Source of the DNA: JBKPCD01 sp046727175
Lineage (GTDB): Bacteria > Acidobacteriota > Vicinamibacteria > Vicinamibacterales > 2-12-FULL-66-21
DNA length: 44,755 bases
Assembly: GCA_046727175.1 (NCBI GenBank)
Contig: JBKPCD010000164.1
Location: 1-44,755 of the forward strand
Reading direction: 5' to 3'
Numbering within the stretch: the first letter of the stretch is position 1; every line of letters starts with the position of its first letter. Under the pieces are notes generated by a model that saw nothing but the letters and a program-made list of their open reading frames with translations, searched no databases and was not told where the DNA came from. This document shows positions 25,631 through 33,540 of this stretch, piece by piece. A program made the position numbers and the translations under genes.

Positions 25631-26217
25631 TACCAGCGCGGCGGGCCGCCATCGTTGTGCTCGCCTTGCTGGCGTGGCCGGTCGCGCGGGTCTCGGCACA
25701 GGCCGTGACTGTTGACATCGTCGGCGACGCACTGAAGATCCGCGCGCCCGCCTTCAGCTTCCTGAAGGGAGATCCTCTCGCCCGGTTGAAAGACGGCCGC
25801 TCAGTACGCGTGGAGCTCGTGGCGATGGTGCTGGCCGCCCCTGGGAAGCCGCCGGCGGCAACGACGCGACGGATCTTCGCCTTGAGCTACGATCTCTGGG
25901 AGGAACGATTCGCCGTGACCGCGGTAAATGCGCGCTCCCGGTCGGTTTCGCACCTGATGCTGGCCGCCGCCGAGGCGTGGTGTGTCGAGCAGCTTCTCAT
26001 CCCTATCAGCGCGCTCGGCGCGCTGGGACGCGACCTGCCGTTCTGGATTCGACTGGAGTACCGCATTGTCGATGGCGACGCCACCCCGGATCCGGCGGAC
26101 TCTGGCTACACGCTGCAGGCGCTCATCGACGCGTTGAGTCGCCGCCGCAAGACCGAGTCGTCGCCGCACGCCCTCGAGGCCGGTCCGTTCAAGCTCCCAC
26201 CGGCCGGCTCGTCGTAG
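25624..26217 (+). CDS. DUF4390-like exported protein
   Basis: A 197-residue protein with a signal peptide (hydrophobic AAIVVLALLAWPVARVSAQA). The mature part is beta-rich with RVELVAMVLA, RRIFALSYDLWEERFAVT and LPFWIRLEYRI, a pattern like DUF4390, which in other Gram-negatives is encoded beside an NtrY/NtrX-type two-component pair, as here. The GTG start overlaps the last codons of the Omp85-like gene, so translation is coupled. Function is unknown; the location suggests a periplasmic partner of the sensor kinase or the barrel. The family assignment is by pattern and neighbourhood. Confidence 0.68.
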   Translation: MVVPARRAAIVVLALLAWPVARVSAQAVTVDIVGDALKIRAPAFSFLKGDPLARLKDGRSVRVELVAMVLAAPGKPPAATTRRIFALSYDLWEERFAVTAVNARSRSVSHLMLAAAEAWCVEQLLIPISALGALGRDLPFWIRLEYRIVDGDATPDPADSGYTLQALIDALSRRRKTESSPHALEAGPFKLPPAGSS

Positions 26218-26222
26218 CGACG

Positions 26223-27632
26223 ATGACTCTTCGCAACCGCCTGATCGTGGCCTTCCTCGCGTCAACCCTGCTGCCGCTTACTGCAACGGTGTGGATCACG
26301 ACGTCGCTCCTCGACCGCAGCCTCAGGTACGCGACAACTGGGGAGCTCGATCGGCTCTCCCGGACCCTCGAGACCACGGCGAAGCAGTTTTACCAGCGCG
26401 AACGTGACGCCCTGAAGCAGGACGTGCTCGCGGGCCGGAGGCGCCCGACGACGTACGAGGCGGCGAACGCGACGCAGTGGCCCGAGCCGATCCGGTCGTT
26501 CTGGGAGAGCGGTGAACCGGAGCGTTTCGGCGTCTCGGGGATCAACGGCGAGCGCGTCGACTACATGCGGCGGATGGACGGTCCCGGCGGCACACCTGGC
26601 GTCGAGATCTACAGCCGGGACCTGGGGGGCGTCAGCATGGAACAGCTGTCCAGCCAGGTTCGAGAAACGCGCCGCCTCGTGGACGCGATCGATGCGCGCG
26701 ATCTGCGGCGTGGATTTACGCTGACGCTCCTCGTGCTCCTCGGTGCAGCGTGGCTGATCTCGCTGCTGCCGCTGGTCCTGATCGCGCACCGGGTCAGCCG
26801 GCCCATCCAGCAACTCACCGCGGCACTGACCGACTTCGCCGGTGGAGACTGGTCGCGCAGGCTGCAGACCGGCGGGAAACCTCGCGTTCCGCCGCGCGAC
26901 GAAGTCGGTCGGGCCGTCGAGGCGTTCAACCACATGGCGGATCAACTCGAAGAGAGCCGCGAGCGGCTCGTACGCCTGACGCGCATGTCGAGCTGGCAGT
27001 CGTTGGCGCGCAAGACCGCGCACGAGCTGAAGAACTCGCTGACGCCGATCCGATTGACGGTCGAGGAAATGCAGGCACGACAACCGGTCTCCGAGCGCGC
27101 GTTCATGGACCAGGCTGTCCAGATCGTGGTCAGCGAAATCGAGTCGCTCGAGCGGCGCGTGCGGGCGTTCTCCGAATTCGCCAGCGAGCCGCTGGTTCAT
27201 CCCGAGTTGCTCGACATCAACGCTGTTGTAACCGAGCGCGTCGCGTTGTTGCGTCCCGTTCATCCGGGCGTGACTTATCATCTTCGGCTCGACGACGGCC
27301 GTCCGCGCGTGCATGCGGCGCCAGACCTGGTGAACGGGATCCTCACCAATCTCCTGCAGAATGCTGCCGAGGCGGCCGGGCCGTGTGGCGCGGTTGTCGT
27401 GGCGACGCGAGGAGAGACTGAGCGCGTGCTGATCGACGTGCACGACTCAGGACCGGGCCTGAGCGACGAAGTCTCCGCGACGTTGTTCGAGCCCACGATA
27501 ACGTTCAAGAAACACGGGATGGGGCTCGGCCTCTCGATCGCCAAGAAAAATGCGCTGCTGTCGGGCGGGGACATCACAGTGATTCCTGGTGAGCTCGGTG
27601 GCGCTGCGTTCAGGGTATCGCTGCGGTCATGA
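26223..27632 (+). CDS. NtrY-like membrane sensor histidine kinase
   Basis: A 469-residue inner-membrane kinase. Helices at about 8-30 and 165-188 flank a ~130-residue periplasmic sensor. A HAMP domain spans about 190-245 (RVSRPIQQLTAALTDFAGGDW). The phosphoacceptor is His267 in KTAHELKNSLTPI. The ATPase domain shows the N box (NLLQNAAEA), G1 (DSGPGL) and G2 (GMGLGLSIAKK). The H-box sequence and the HAMP link are NtrY-like. The start is six bases after the DUF4390-like stop, and the stop overlaps the response-regulator ATG. It would phosphorylate the downstream NtrC-like activator in response to an envelope signal. Confidence 0.9.
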   Translation: MTLRNRLIVAFLASTLLPLTATVWITTSLLDRSLRYATTGELDRLSRTLETTAKQFYQRERDALKQDVLAGRRRPTTYEAANATQWPEPIRSFWESGEPERFGVSGINGERVDYMRRMDGPGGTPGVEIYSRDLGGVSMEQLSSQVRETRRLVDAIDARDLRRGFTLTLLVLLGAAWLISLLPLVLIAHRVSRPIQQLTAALTDFAGGDWSRRLQTGGKPRVPPRDEVGRAVEAFNHMADQLEESRERLVRLTRMSSWQSLARKTAHELKNSLTPIRLTVEEMQARQPVSERAFMDQAVQIVVSEIESLERRVRAFSEFASEPLVHPELLDINAVVTERVALLRPVHPGVTYHLRLDDGRPRVHAAPDLVNGILTNLLQNAAEAAGPCGAVVVATRGETERVLIDVHDSGPGLSDEVSATLFEPTITFKKHGMGLGLSIAKKNALLSGGDITVIPGELGGAAFRVSLRS

Positions 27633-28975
27633 AACGCAAACGGCACATCGTCATCGTCGACGACGAGGCCAACATCGGCCGGTCGCTTCGTTTGATCCTG
27701 GAGGGTGAAGGCTACCGTGTCACGGTGCTCGACTCGGCGGCCGCCTTCGCAGCGGAACGAAGCCATGCGGTCGCCGACATGTTCCTGCTTGATGTGCGAT
27801 TGCCGGATGGCAGCGGCATCGACTTGCTGCGGGCGGTACGGCAGTGGGACGAACGGTTACCCGCAGTGATGATCTCCGGTCACGGCACGGTTGCCGACGC
27901 GGTCGAGGCGACCAGGATTGGCGCGTTCGACTTCCTCGAGAAGCCGCTCGCGCGCGACCGCGTGCTGCTGGTCGTCAAGAACGCGCTCGAGTGGTCGGAC
28001 CTGCAGCGTGAGAACCAGCGGTACCGCGAACTGGTCGGGGACGCGCCCAGGATGATTGGATCGGCGCCAGCGTTCCAGCAGGCCGTGCGGCAGGCGACGC
28101 AAGTGGCGCGTTCAGACGTCACGGTACTGCTGTCCGGAGAATCCGGTACCGGCAAAGAGCTGTTGGCCGGTCACATCCACCGCGAAAGTCCGTTCGTCGC
28201 CGGGCCGTTCGTGAAAGTCAACTGCGCCGCGATTCCGACCGAGCTGATCGAGAGCGAGCTGTTCGGCCATGAGAAGGGAGCGTTTACAGGTGCGGCGGCA
28301 CTCCGGCGCGGCAAGTTCGAGCTTGCCGACGGTGGCACCATCTTTCTTGACGAAGTCGGGGATTTGCACGAAGCGTCGCAGGCGAAGCTGCTCCGTGTGC
28401 TGCAGGATGGCGAGCTCCACCGCGTGGGTGGCGAGCAGACGATCACGGTGGCCACCCGCGTCATCTCGGCAACGAACCGTCGGCTCGATGAGCTCGTCTC
28501 GGTGGGCCGGTTCAGGGAGGATCTGTTCTATCGATTGAGCGTCGTGCCGATTCGCGTGCCGGCGCTGCGCGAGCGCCTGCAGGACATCGACGAGCTCGTG
28601 CCGTACTTTCTGTCGGAGTTCTGCGCGCGGAACAACTTCCGGCCGCGGACGATCGATCCGGACGTCGTCGCGCTGCTCCACCGCTACACCTGGCCCGGCA
28701 ACGTCCGCGAGCTGCGGAACGTCGTGGAGCGGATGGCGATTCTCACCCCTGGCGATCGAATCACTGCTGACGCAATCCCGCTGGAGGTGAGATCGACCCA
28801 GGCCACGCGCGTCGCGGCGGGGTTGCAGGAAGTGCGCGACTCGGCCGAGCGCGAGCGGATACGGCAAGCACTCGACCAGACCGACTGGAACATAGCAGCG
28901 GCGGCGCGGCTGCTCGAAACCGAGCGGACGGCGCTCCACAAGCGGATCCGCACACTCGGCCTGAAGCGGGCGTAG
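27629..28975 (+). CDS. NtrC-family sigma-54-dependent response regulator
   Basis: A 448-residue activator. The receiver has acidic residues Asp11/Asp12, the phosphoacceptor Asp55 (LLDVRLPDGSG) and Lys105 (FLEKPL). The AAA+ domain has Walker A GESGTGKE (170-177), the sigma-54 contact loop GAFTGA (217-222) and Walker B GTIFLDEVGD (237-246). A Fis-type helix-turn-helix closes the protein (about 420-446, WNIAAAARLLETERTALHKRI). All residues needed for sigma-54 activation are intact. Its ATG overlaps the kinase stop (ATGA). Targets are not seen; no convincing -24/-12 promoter was found in the window. Confidence 0.93.
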   Translation: MKRKRHIVIVDDEANIGRSLRLILEGEGYRVTVLDSAAAFAAERSHAVADMFLLDVRLPDGSGIDLLRAVRQWDERLPAVMISGHGTVADAVEATRIGAFDFLEKPLARDRVLLVVKNALEWSDLQRENQRYRELVGDAPRMIGSAPAFQQAVRQATQVARSDVTVLLSGESGTGKELLAGHIHRESPFVAGPFVKVNCAAIPTELIESELFGHEKGAFTGAAALRRGKFELADGGTIFLDEVGDLHEASQAKLLRVLQDGELHRVGGEQTITVATRVISATNRRLDELVSVGRFREDLFYRLSVVPIRVPALRERLQDIDELVPYFLSEFCARNNFRPRTIDPDVVALLHRYTWPGNVRELRNVVERMAILTPGDRITADAIPLEVRSTQATRVAAGLQEVRDSAERERIRQALDQTDWNIAAAARLLETERTALHKRIRTLGLKRA

Positions 28976-28981
28976 CCTCGT

Positions 28982-29377
28982 TCACGGCTTCTGTTGCACC
29001 CGTGAAGCATAGCCGGCAGGGCGCGTGCGAAGCCACGCCACTCCGCGGCGATCATCATCACCGGCATCGCCATCCCGACTGATCGCGAAGATGATCTGAC
29101 CATCGACCAGCTCGCTGACGATGTACGCAACGCCGTCCTGGCTGCCGATGTCGAACACGGCCACGATGTTGGGGTGATTCAGCGCGGCGACGTGCCGCGC
29201 TTCCTGCTCGAACCGCGCGAGACTCGATGGATCTGCTGCCAGATGCGGCGGCAGTACCTTCAGCGCGACGTCACGCCCGAGCCGGATGTCTCGAGCGCGA
29301 TACACTTCGCCCATCCCGCCCGAGCCGAGCGGGGCAATCAGCTCGTACACACCGAGCTTGGTGCCGGCAGCAATCAT
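28982..29377 (-). pseudogene. Ser/Thr kinase N-lobe remnant fused to an unrelated tail
   Basis: A 131-residue frame opens as a normal Hanks-type kinase: GVYELIAPLGSGGMGEVYRA, VALKVLPP with the ATP lysine, LARFEQEARHVAALNHPNIVAVFDI. Just after YIVSELVDG the kinase ends. It continues as QIIFAISRDGDAGDDDRRGV, a tail resembling the PD40/propeller sequence at the far end of such receptor kinases. This suggests an internal deletion that removed the C-lobe and most of the sensor. HRD and DFG motifs are missing. The tail stops seven bases from the converging NtrC-like gene. The ATG at 29377 could be leaderless (TATGCT 11 bases upstream). Confidence 0.7.
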
Positions 29378-29454
29378 CGGTGCGTCGAAGCATAGTCACA
29401 ACGAAGACGGCACACAACACGCCAGAGAAGGTCTCGACGAACGTCGACGGCCGA

Positions 29455-29460
29455 TATAAT
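29455..29460 (+). promoter_or_regulatory. -10 hexamer (TATAAT) directly before the TPR regulator
   Basis: A consensus TATAAT ends eight bases before the GTG at 29469, with no Shine-Dalgarno between. Transcription would begin at or next to the start codon, predicting a leaderless mRNA. A -35 match 17 bases upstream (TCTCGA) is poor. Confidence 0.5.
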
Positions 29461-29468
29461 CGCTGCTG

Positions 29469-31004
29469 GTGCTTCCCTCCCAGCCCGTTGACGATCTGAC
29501 CGCCGGTCGCCTCGCCCTCGAGGCGGGGGCCTGGCAGGCCGCATTGGATGCCTTCGAACGCGCGCTGGAGAAAGAGGAGACTCCGGAGGCGCTCGAGGGG
29601 CTCGGACTGGCGGCCTGGTGGCTCGATCTCGCGGCCGTCGTGTTCGATTCCCGCGAGCGCGCCTATCGCGCGTATCGGAGCCGTGGCGATCACGTATCGG
29701 CTGCCCGCGTGGCGGTGTGGCTCGCATGGGACAGCGCTGCGTTCCGCGGCGAAGAAGGCGTCGCGAACGGATGGCTGCAGCGGGCGCGCCGGCTGCTCGA
29801 AGGCCGGCCCGAGTCGCCAGAACACGCCTTTCTCGCAGCACGCGCGGCGGTGTTCGCGCTCTTCAATGAGGGCGACCCTGAATCAGCCGAGAAGCTGGCT
29901 GCAGACACCATTCGCGTCGGACGCACGATTGGCGCGATCGATTACGAGATGGTCGGCCGCGCGCTGCACGGATTCGCGCTCGTGACGATGGGGCGAGTAC
30001 CCGAGGGGCTGCGCGAGCTCGACGAAGTCAGCGCAGCGATTCTTGCGGGGGAGCTGAGCGATCGCCTTCTCATCGCGCTCGCTGGCTGTTATCTGATTGG
30101 CGCCTGCGATCGCCTTCGCGATCACGCACGAGCGGTCCAGTGGTGCGAGCGCATAAAGGAGCACAGTCGAAAGGTGGGGCTGAAGCCGCTGTTCGCTGTG
30201 TGCCGGACGCAGTACGCGTCGGTCTGCATGTGGCGCGGCGCCTGGGAAGAGGCCGAGCGTGAGCTTACCAGCGCGTGTGACGAGCTGTCGATTTGTCGTC
30301 CGGGTATGACGACCGACGGTCTTGCCCGTCTCGGTGAGCTGCGGCGGCGCCAGGGACGGCTCGAGGAAGCAGCCGCGCTGTTCGATCGCAGCGGCGCACA
30401 CCCAATCGCTTCGCTGGGACGCGCGGCGATGGCGCTCGACCAGGGAGATCCACGACGCGCGGCGGAGCTCGCCGAGCGGTATCTCCGCCGCCTGCCGGCG
30501 AAGAACCGAACGGAGCGCGCCGCCGCACTGGAATTGCTGATACGCGCCAAGGCGGCGCTCGGGGAGAAGCACGAGCTCAATGGCGCGCGCACGGCACTCG
30601 ACGAGCTTCGAAGCATAGCCGCGGACGCGCAAACGCCTTCGTTGCGCGCGTCGGCCAGCGCGGCGGCCGGACTGATTGCGCTCGCCACTGGAAACCCGGA
30701 TGAGGCGAGGCGGGCGCTCGAAGATGCGGTCGATCTGTACGAGAAGGGAGAAGCTCCGTTCGAAATGGCGCACACGCGCATCGATCTTGCGCACGTGATG
30801 GAAGGGCTGGACCGAACTGATGCGGCCATCGCGGAAGTGAATCGTGCGCTCGACGCGTTGACGCGGCTCGACGCCCGGCTCGGGATCGCCTCTGCCGAAG
30901 CGCTGCGCGATCGATTGGCTGCTTCCCCCGAATCGGCTGTTTCCGATGCTCCGACGCAAAGCACGAGTGGCCTGACCGCCCGCGAAGTGAAGTACTGCGG
31001 CTGA
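29469..31004 (+). CDS. TPR-repeat regulator of the LuxR type, frameshifted before its DNA-binding domain
   Basis: A 511-residue frame made of helical TPR-like repeats throughout (for example ALDAFERALEKEETPEALEGLGLAAW, RGAWEEAERELTSACDEL, GNPDEARRALEDAVDLYEKG). It resembles the ligand-sensing part of large LuxR/ATP-independent activators; no Walker A ATPase precedes the repeats. It ends ...GLTAREVKYCG then a stop. GLTAREVE normally begins a LuxR helix-turn-helix, and that domain is present in another frame just downstream. One G missing at about 30989 (GTGGAA to GTGAA) explains the break. As written, the product cannot bind DNA. The start is a GTG just after TATAAT. Confidence 0.75.
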   Translation: MLPSQPVDDLTAGRLALEAGAWQAALDAFERALEKEETPEALEGLGLAAWWLDLAAVVFDSRERAYRAYRSRGDHVSAARVAVWLAWDSAAFRGEEGVANGWLQRARRLLEGRPESPEHAFLAARAAVFALFNEGDPESAEKLAADTIRVGRTIGAIDYEMVGRALHGFALVTMGRVPEGLRELDEVSAAILAGELSDRLLIALAGCYLIGACDRLRDHARAVQWCERIKEHSRKVGLKPLFAVCRTQYASVCMWRGAWEEAERELTSACDELSICRPGMTTDGLARLGELRRRQGRLEEAAALFDRSGAHPIASLGRAAMALDQGDPRRAAELAERYLRRLPAKNRTERAAALELLIRAKAALGEKHELNGARTALDELRSIAADAQTPSLRASASAAAGLIALATGNPDEARRALEDAVDLYEKGEAPFEMAHTRIDLAHVMEGLDRTDAAIAEVNRALDALTRLDARLGIASAEALRDRLAASPESAVSDAPTQSTSGLTAREVKYCG

Positions 31005-31156
31005 TCTCGAGTGGTATGAGCAATCAGGCCATCGCCAAACGGCTGTGCATCAGCGAGCACACCGTTCACCGGCACGTCGCCAATACCCTGTCGAAGCTCG
31101 ACGTACCGTCACGGTCGGCCGCGGTAGCCCAGGCGGCGCGGCTCGGATTGCTGTAG
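30990..31156 (+). pseudogene. Out-of-frame LuxR helix-turn-helix domain of the TPR regulator
   Basis: In the frame beginning GTA CTG at 30992 the sequence encodes VLRLISSGMSNQAIAKRL, then ISEHTVHRHVANTLSKLDV and a stop after ARLGLL (TAG at 31154-31156). This is a complete GerE/LuxR DNA-binding domain of about 55 residues. Placed after GLTAREVE it restores the standard domain exactly. On its own it could be translated only from the ATG at 31016, which would lose the first helix. Confidence 0.8.
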
Positions 31157-31160
31157 TCCG

Positions 31161-31278
31161 GCAGGCCGCTGAAAAAAAACGGCCTGATGGGAAATGGCAA
31201 ATGGGAGATGGCAGATGTATACGGTTTCCCATTTCCCATTCTTTCGCATGTCCCATTCAGGATGCGTTTTCAGCATCC
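31161..31278. repeat. Dispersed hairpin repeat, copy 1
   Basis: About 118 bases, beginning five bases after the LuxR-domain stop. The left end is a hairpin, CAGGCCG (31162-31168) and CGGCCTG (31180-31186), around an A-rich loop. The middle holds repeated AATGG/GATGG units and a run of CCCATTTCCCATT on the right that can pair with them. The right end is GGATGC (31260-31265) with GCATCC (31273-31278) around GTTTTCA. A second copy in the same orientation lies at 35039-35149. It looks like a non-coding, REP/MITE-like palindromic element, possibly doubling as a transcription terminator. Confidence 0.75.
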
Positions 31279-31289
31279 GCTGGACGCGC

Positions 31290-31309
31290 TGGCCCGAACG
31301 GGCCATTTT
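31290..31309 (+). terminator. Intrinsic-terminator-like hairpin
   Basis: TGGCCC (31290-31295), a GAAC loop, GGGCCA (31300-31305) and TTTT form a perfect six-base GC-rich stem followed by a short T-run. It follows repeat copy 1 and precedes the DinB-type gene, so it would separate the TPR regulator's transcript from the operon downstream. Confidence 0.55.
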
Positions 31310-31365
31310 CGCGTCGCTCCCCAAAATGACCCGATTCGGTGAAGCAGTACCCGCCGCTGCCTTGC

Positions 31366-31371
31366 TACATT
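31366..31371 (+). promoter_or_regulatory. -10-like TACATT before the DinB-type gene
   Basis: TACATT ends six bases before the ATG at 31378, with no ribosome-binding site between, so a leaderless transcript is likely. The same TACATT with six-base spacing precedes the HAD gene at 42250. No -35 match was found. Confidence 0.4.
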
Positions 31372-31377
31372 CTCCGC

Positions 31378-31902
31378 ATGACGAACACATCAATTTCGAC
31401 TGACGCAGAACCGTCTACTACCAGCCAGCGCGCCAACGCGCTCGCGGAACGCCTCGAACAGGGGGCTCGAGCGTTGATCGCCTTCGCGAGGGGCCTCACG
31501 GCCGAGGAATGGCAAACCCGTACGCCAAAGGACGGGCGCACCGTCGGCATAATCGTGCATCACGTCGCAAGCGTCTATCCGGTGGAAATCCAATTGGCGC
31601 AGATCATTGCCGACGGCAAGCCGGTGACGGGCCTGACCGCGGCGGACATCGACGCCATGAATGCCCAGCACGCCGCGGAGAACGCCGGCGTTACGAAAGA
31701 AGCCGCTATCGATTTGCTGCAACAGAACAGCGCAGCCGCTGCGGCGGCGATCCGAGCGCTCACCGACGAGCAGCTGGCCAATGCGGCGCCGGTCTCGCTC
31801 TACGACAATGCCCCGCTCACGTGCCAGTTCGTGCTCGAGGATCACGCGGTCCGCCACAGCTATCACCATCTCGATCGTCTTCGACGGGCACTGCGGCCGT
31901 AG
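31378..31902 (+). CDS. DinB-fold (putative metal-dependent transferase) protein
   Basis: A 174-residue four-helix protein of the DinB superfamily. The expected three-histidine metal site is suggested by VGIIVHHVASVYPVE near residue 60 and EDHAVRHSYHHLDRL near the C-terminus. Members of this fold include bacillithiol S-transferases and the EgtB/mycothiol maleylpyruvate isomerase N-domains, so thiol-linked chemistry is possible but not shown. A GTG at 31339 would extend it by 13 residues; the ATG at 31378 fits the fold and the -10-like hexamer. It is the first gene of a four-gene same-strand cluster and is followed after 22 bases by the methyltransferase. Confidence 0.78.
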   Translation: MTNTSISTDAEPSTTSQRANALAERLEQGARALIAFARGLTAEEWQTRTPKDGRTVGIIVHHVASVYPVEIQLAQIIADGKPVTGLTAADIDAMNAQHAAENAGVTKEAAIDLLQQNSAAAAAAIRALTDEQLANAAPVSLYDNAPLTCQFVLEDHAVRHSYHHLDRLRRALRP

Positions 31903-31924
31903 CCGCACCGAAAGGATGCACACC

Positions 31925-32758
31925 ATGACAACCGCTACCTCGACAGGGTCAACGATCACACCGACGGGTTCCGCTTCGGTCAAGGCCAGACAGCAGGCCA
32001 TGTGGGCGTCGGGGGACTTTGCCGTCATCGGGACGACTCTTCAGATCGTCGGCGAGCTCCTGTGCGAAGAAGTCGACCTGCGGGCGGGCGAGCGAGTACT
32101 CGATGTGGCGGCGGGCAACGGCAATGCGACACTCGCCGCGGCGCGCCGTTTTGCACGCGTGACGTCGACCGACTACGTGCCGGCGCTGTTGGATCGCGGA
32201 AAACGGCGCGCCGAGGCGGAAGCACTCGACGTCACGTTCGAATTTGCGGACGCGGAAGCGCTCCCTTATCCACCGGCAAGCTTCGACGTCGTGCTTTCGA
32301 CATTCGGGGTCATGTTCGCGCCGGAGCACGCGCAGGCCGCCAGCGAGTTGATGCGAGTGTGCAGGCCCGGAGGCCGCATCGGCCTGGCGTCGTGGACGCC
32401 GGGAGGTTTCCTGGGCGATCTGTTCCGGCTCGTAGCCACGTACGTGCCGCCGACGCCCGGCGTTCGCTCGCCCCTCCTGTGGGGAACCGATGCCCATCTC
32501 CAGGATCTGTTCAGGGGAGCATCGGCGATCAGGCACACGGTTCGTCACTTCGCGTTCCGGTATCGATCGCCGGAGCACTGGGTCGAGGTCTTTCGTACTT
32601 TCTACGGTCCGGTGTACAAGGCGTTCGCCGCACTCGATACGGGCGGTCAGGCCGCGCTCGAAGCCGATCTGATCGCGCTGCTTCGAAAAGCGGACCGTGG
32701 CGGCACGACGGGGCTTGTGGTACCCGCGGAATATCTAGAAACTGTCATCACGCGGTGA
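31925..32758 (+). CDS. Class I SAM-dependent methyltransferase
   Basis: A 277-residue cytoplasmic methyltransferase. SAM-binding motif I is VLDVAAGNGNATLAAAR (about residues 58-74); the acidic ribose contact follows in VTSTDYVPALL; motif II is in FEFADAEALPYPPASFDVVLS; and RVCRPGGRIGLASW is the post-motif III strand. It belongs to the UbiE/ubiquinone-menaquinone-like group of small-molecule methyltransferases. The C-terminal cap (about 185-277) that would set specificity is not assignable. GAAAGGA lies nine bases before the ATG. Its stop overlaps the deacetylase GTG. Confidence 0.87.
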   Translation: MTTATSTGSTITPTGSASVKARQQAMWASGDFAVIGTTLQIVGELLCEEVDLRAGERVLDVAAGNGNATLAAARRFARVTSTDYVPALLDRGKRRAEAEALDVTFEFADAEALPYPPASFDVVLSTFGVMFAPEHAQAASELMRVCRPGGRIGLASWTPGGFLGDLFRLVATYVPPTPGVRSPLLWGTDAHLQDLFRGASAIRHTVRHFAFRYRSPEHWVEVFRTFYGPVYKAFAALDTGGQAALEADLIALLRKADRGGTTGLVVPAEYLETVITR

Positions 32759-33540
32759 AGAAGCTGAGACTGATGTGCGTGCTCGCCCACCCCGACGATG
32801 AGTCGTTGGGGACGGGCGGGACGCTGGCCCGGTACGCGGCGGAAGGCGTCGACACCTTCCTGATAACCGCGACGCGCGGCGAGCGGGGCCGATTCGGCGA
32901 CGGAGGCGAGCGGCCGAGCGCCGACGTCGTTGGAAAGGTCCGCGAGTCGGAGCTCCGGGCGGCGGCCACCGAGCTCGGCGTCCGGGAGGTCACGGTTCTT
33001 GGCTATCCGGATGGTGCACTCGACTCGGTCGATTCGACGATCGCTCGGGAAGCGATTGCCGGACATCTCCGTCGCGTCAGGCCGCACGTCGTCATTACCT
33101 TCGGACCTGAGGGTGCGTACGGCCATCCCGATCACATCGCCATCTCGCAACTGACGACCGCGGCGATCGTGCGAGCGGCCGATCCAGAGTTCGCCGTTTC
33201 GAAGCTGTATCACATCGCTTGGAGCGCGCAGACATGGGCCGCGTACCAGGCGGCGCTCAAGAAGCTGACCAGCACGGTTGACGGTGTCGAACGGCAGGTG
33301 GTTCCGTCGCCGGAATGGACGATCACGGCCCGGATCGACACGAGCGCGGTCTGGCCAACGGTATGGCGTGCCGTGCAGTGTCACCAGACGCAGATGAGCG
33401 TCTACAAGAATCTCGGCGCGCTTCCGGCGGAGCACCATCGAGCCCTGTGGGGAGTCCAGGAGTTCACTCGTGTCTTCAGTCTCGTGAATGGCGGCCGCAC
33501 GCGTGAGTCGGATCTGTTCGAAGGACTGCGATCATGCTGA
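32755..33540 (+). CDS. PIG-L/LmbE-family N-deacetylase
   Basis: A 261-residue zinc deacetylase-like enzyme. The metal motif AHPDDE is at about residues 11-16, with the second histidine motif YGHPDHIAI near 122. RGERGRFGDGGERPS follows the first strand, as in MshB/BshB-type enzymes that deacetylate GlcNAc-linked thiol precursors. Substrate is unknown; amide hydrolysis of a sugar- or amine-linked compound is inferred. The GTG at 32755 overlaps the methyltransferase stop (GTGA); an ATG at 32773 would cut into the first strand. The gene overlaps the decarboxylase by seven bases. Confidence 0.88.
   Translation: MKKLRLMCVLAHPDDESLGTGGTLARYAAEGVDTFLITATRGERGRFGDGGERPSADVVGKVRESELRAAATELGVREVTVLGYPDGALDSVDSTIAREAIAGHLRRVRPHVVITFGPEGAYGHPDHIAISQLTTAAIVRAADPEFAVSKLYHIAWSAQTWAAYQAALKKLTSTVDGVERQVVPSPEWTITARIDTSAVWPTVWRAVQCHQTQMSVYKNLGALPAEHHRALWGVQEFTRVFSLVNGGRTRESDLFEGLRSC

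Noticed and set aside
26223..28975. The NtrY/NtrC-like pair as the nitrogen-control system itself
   Set aside because: Nothing nearby concerns nitrogen, and the sensor domain is not identifiable; the names are used for family likeness only.
31161..31278. CRISPR array suggested by repeated AATGG/GATGG units
   Set aside because: The units are 5-7 bases long without regular spacers, and the same whole block recurs at 35039, so it is a dispersed palindromic element. No cas gene is present.
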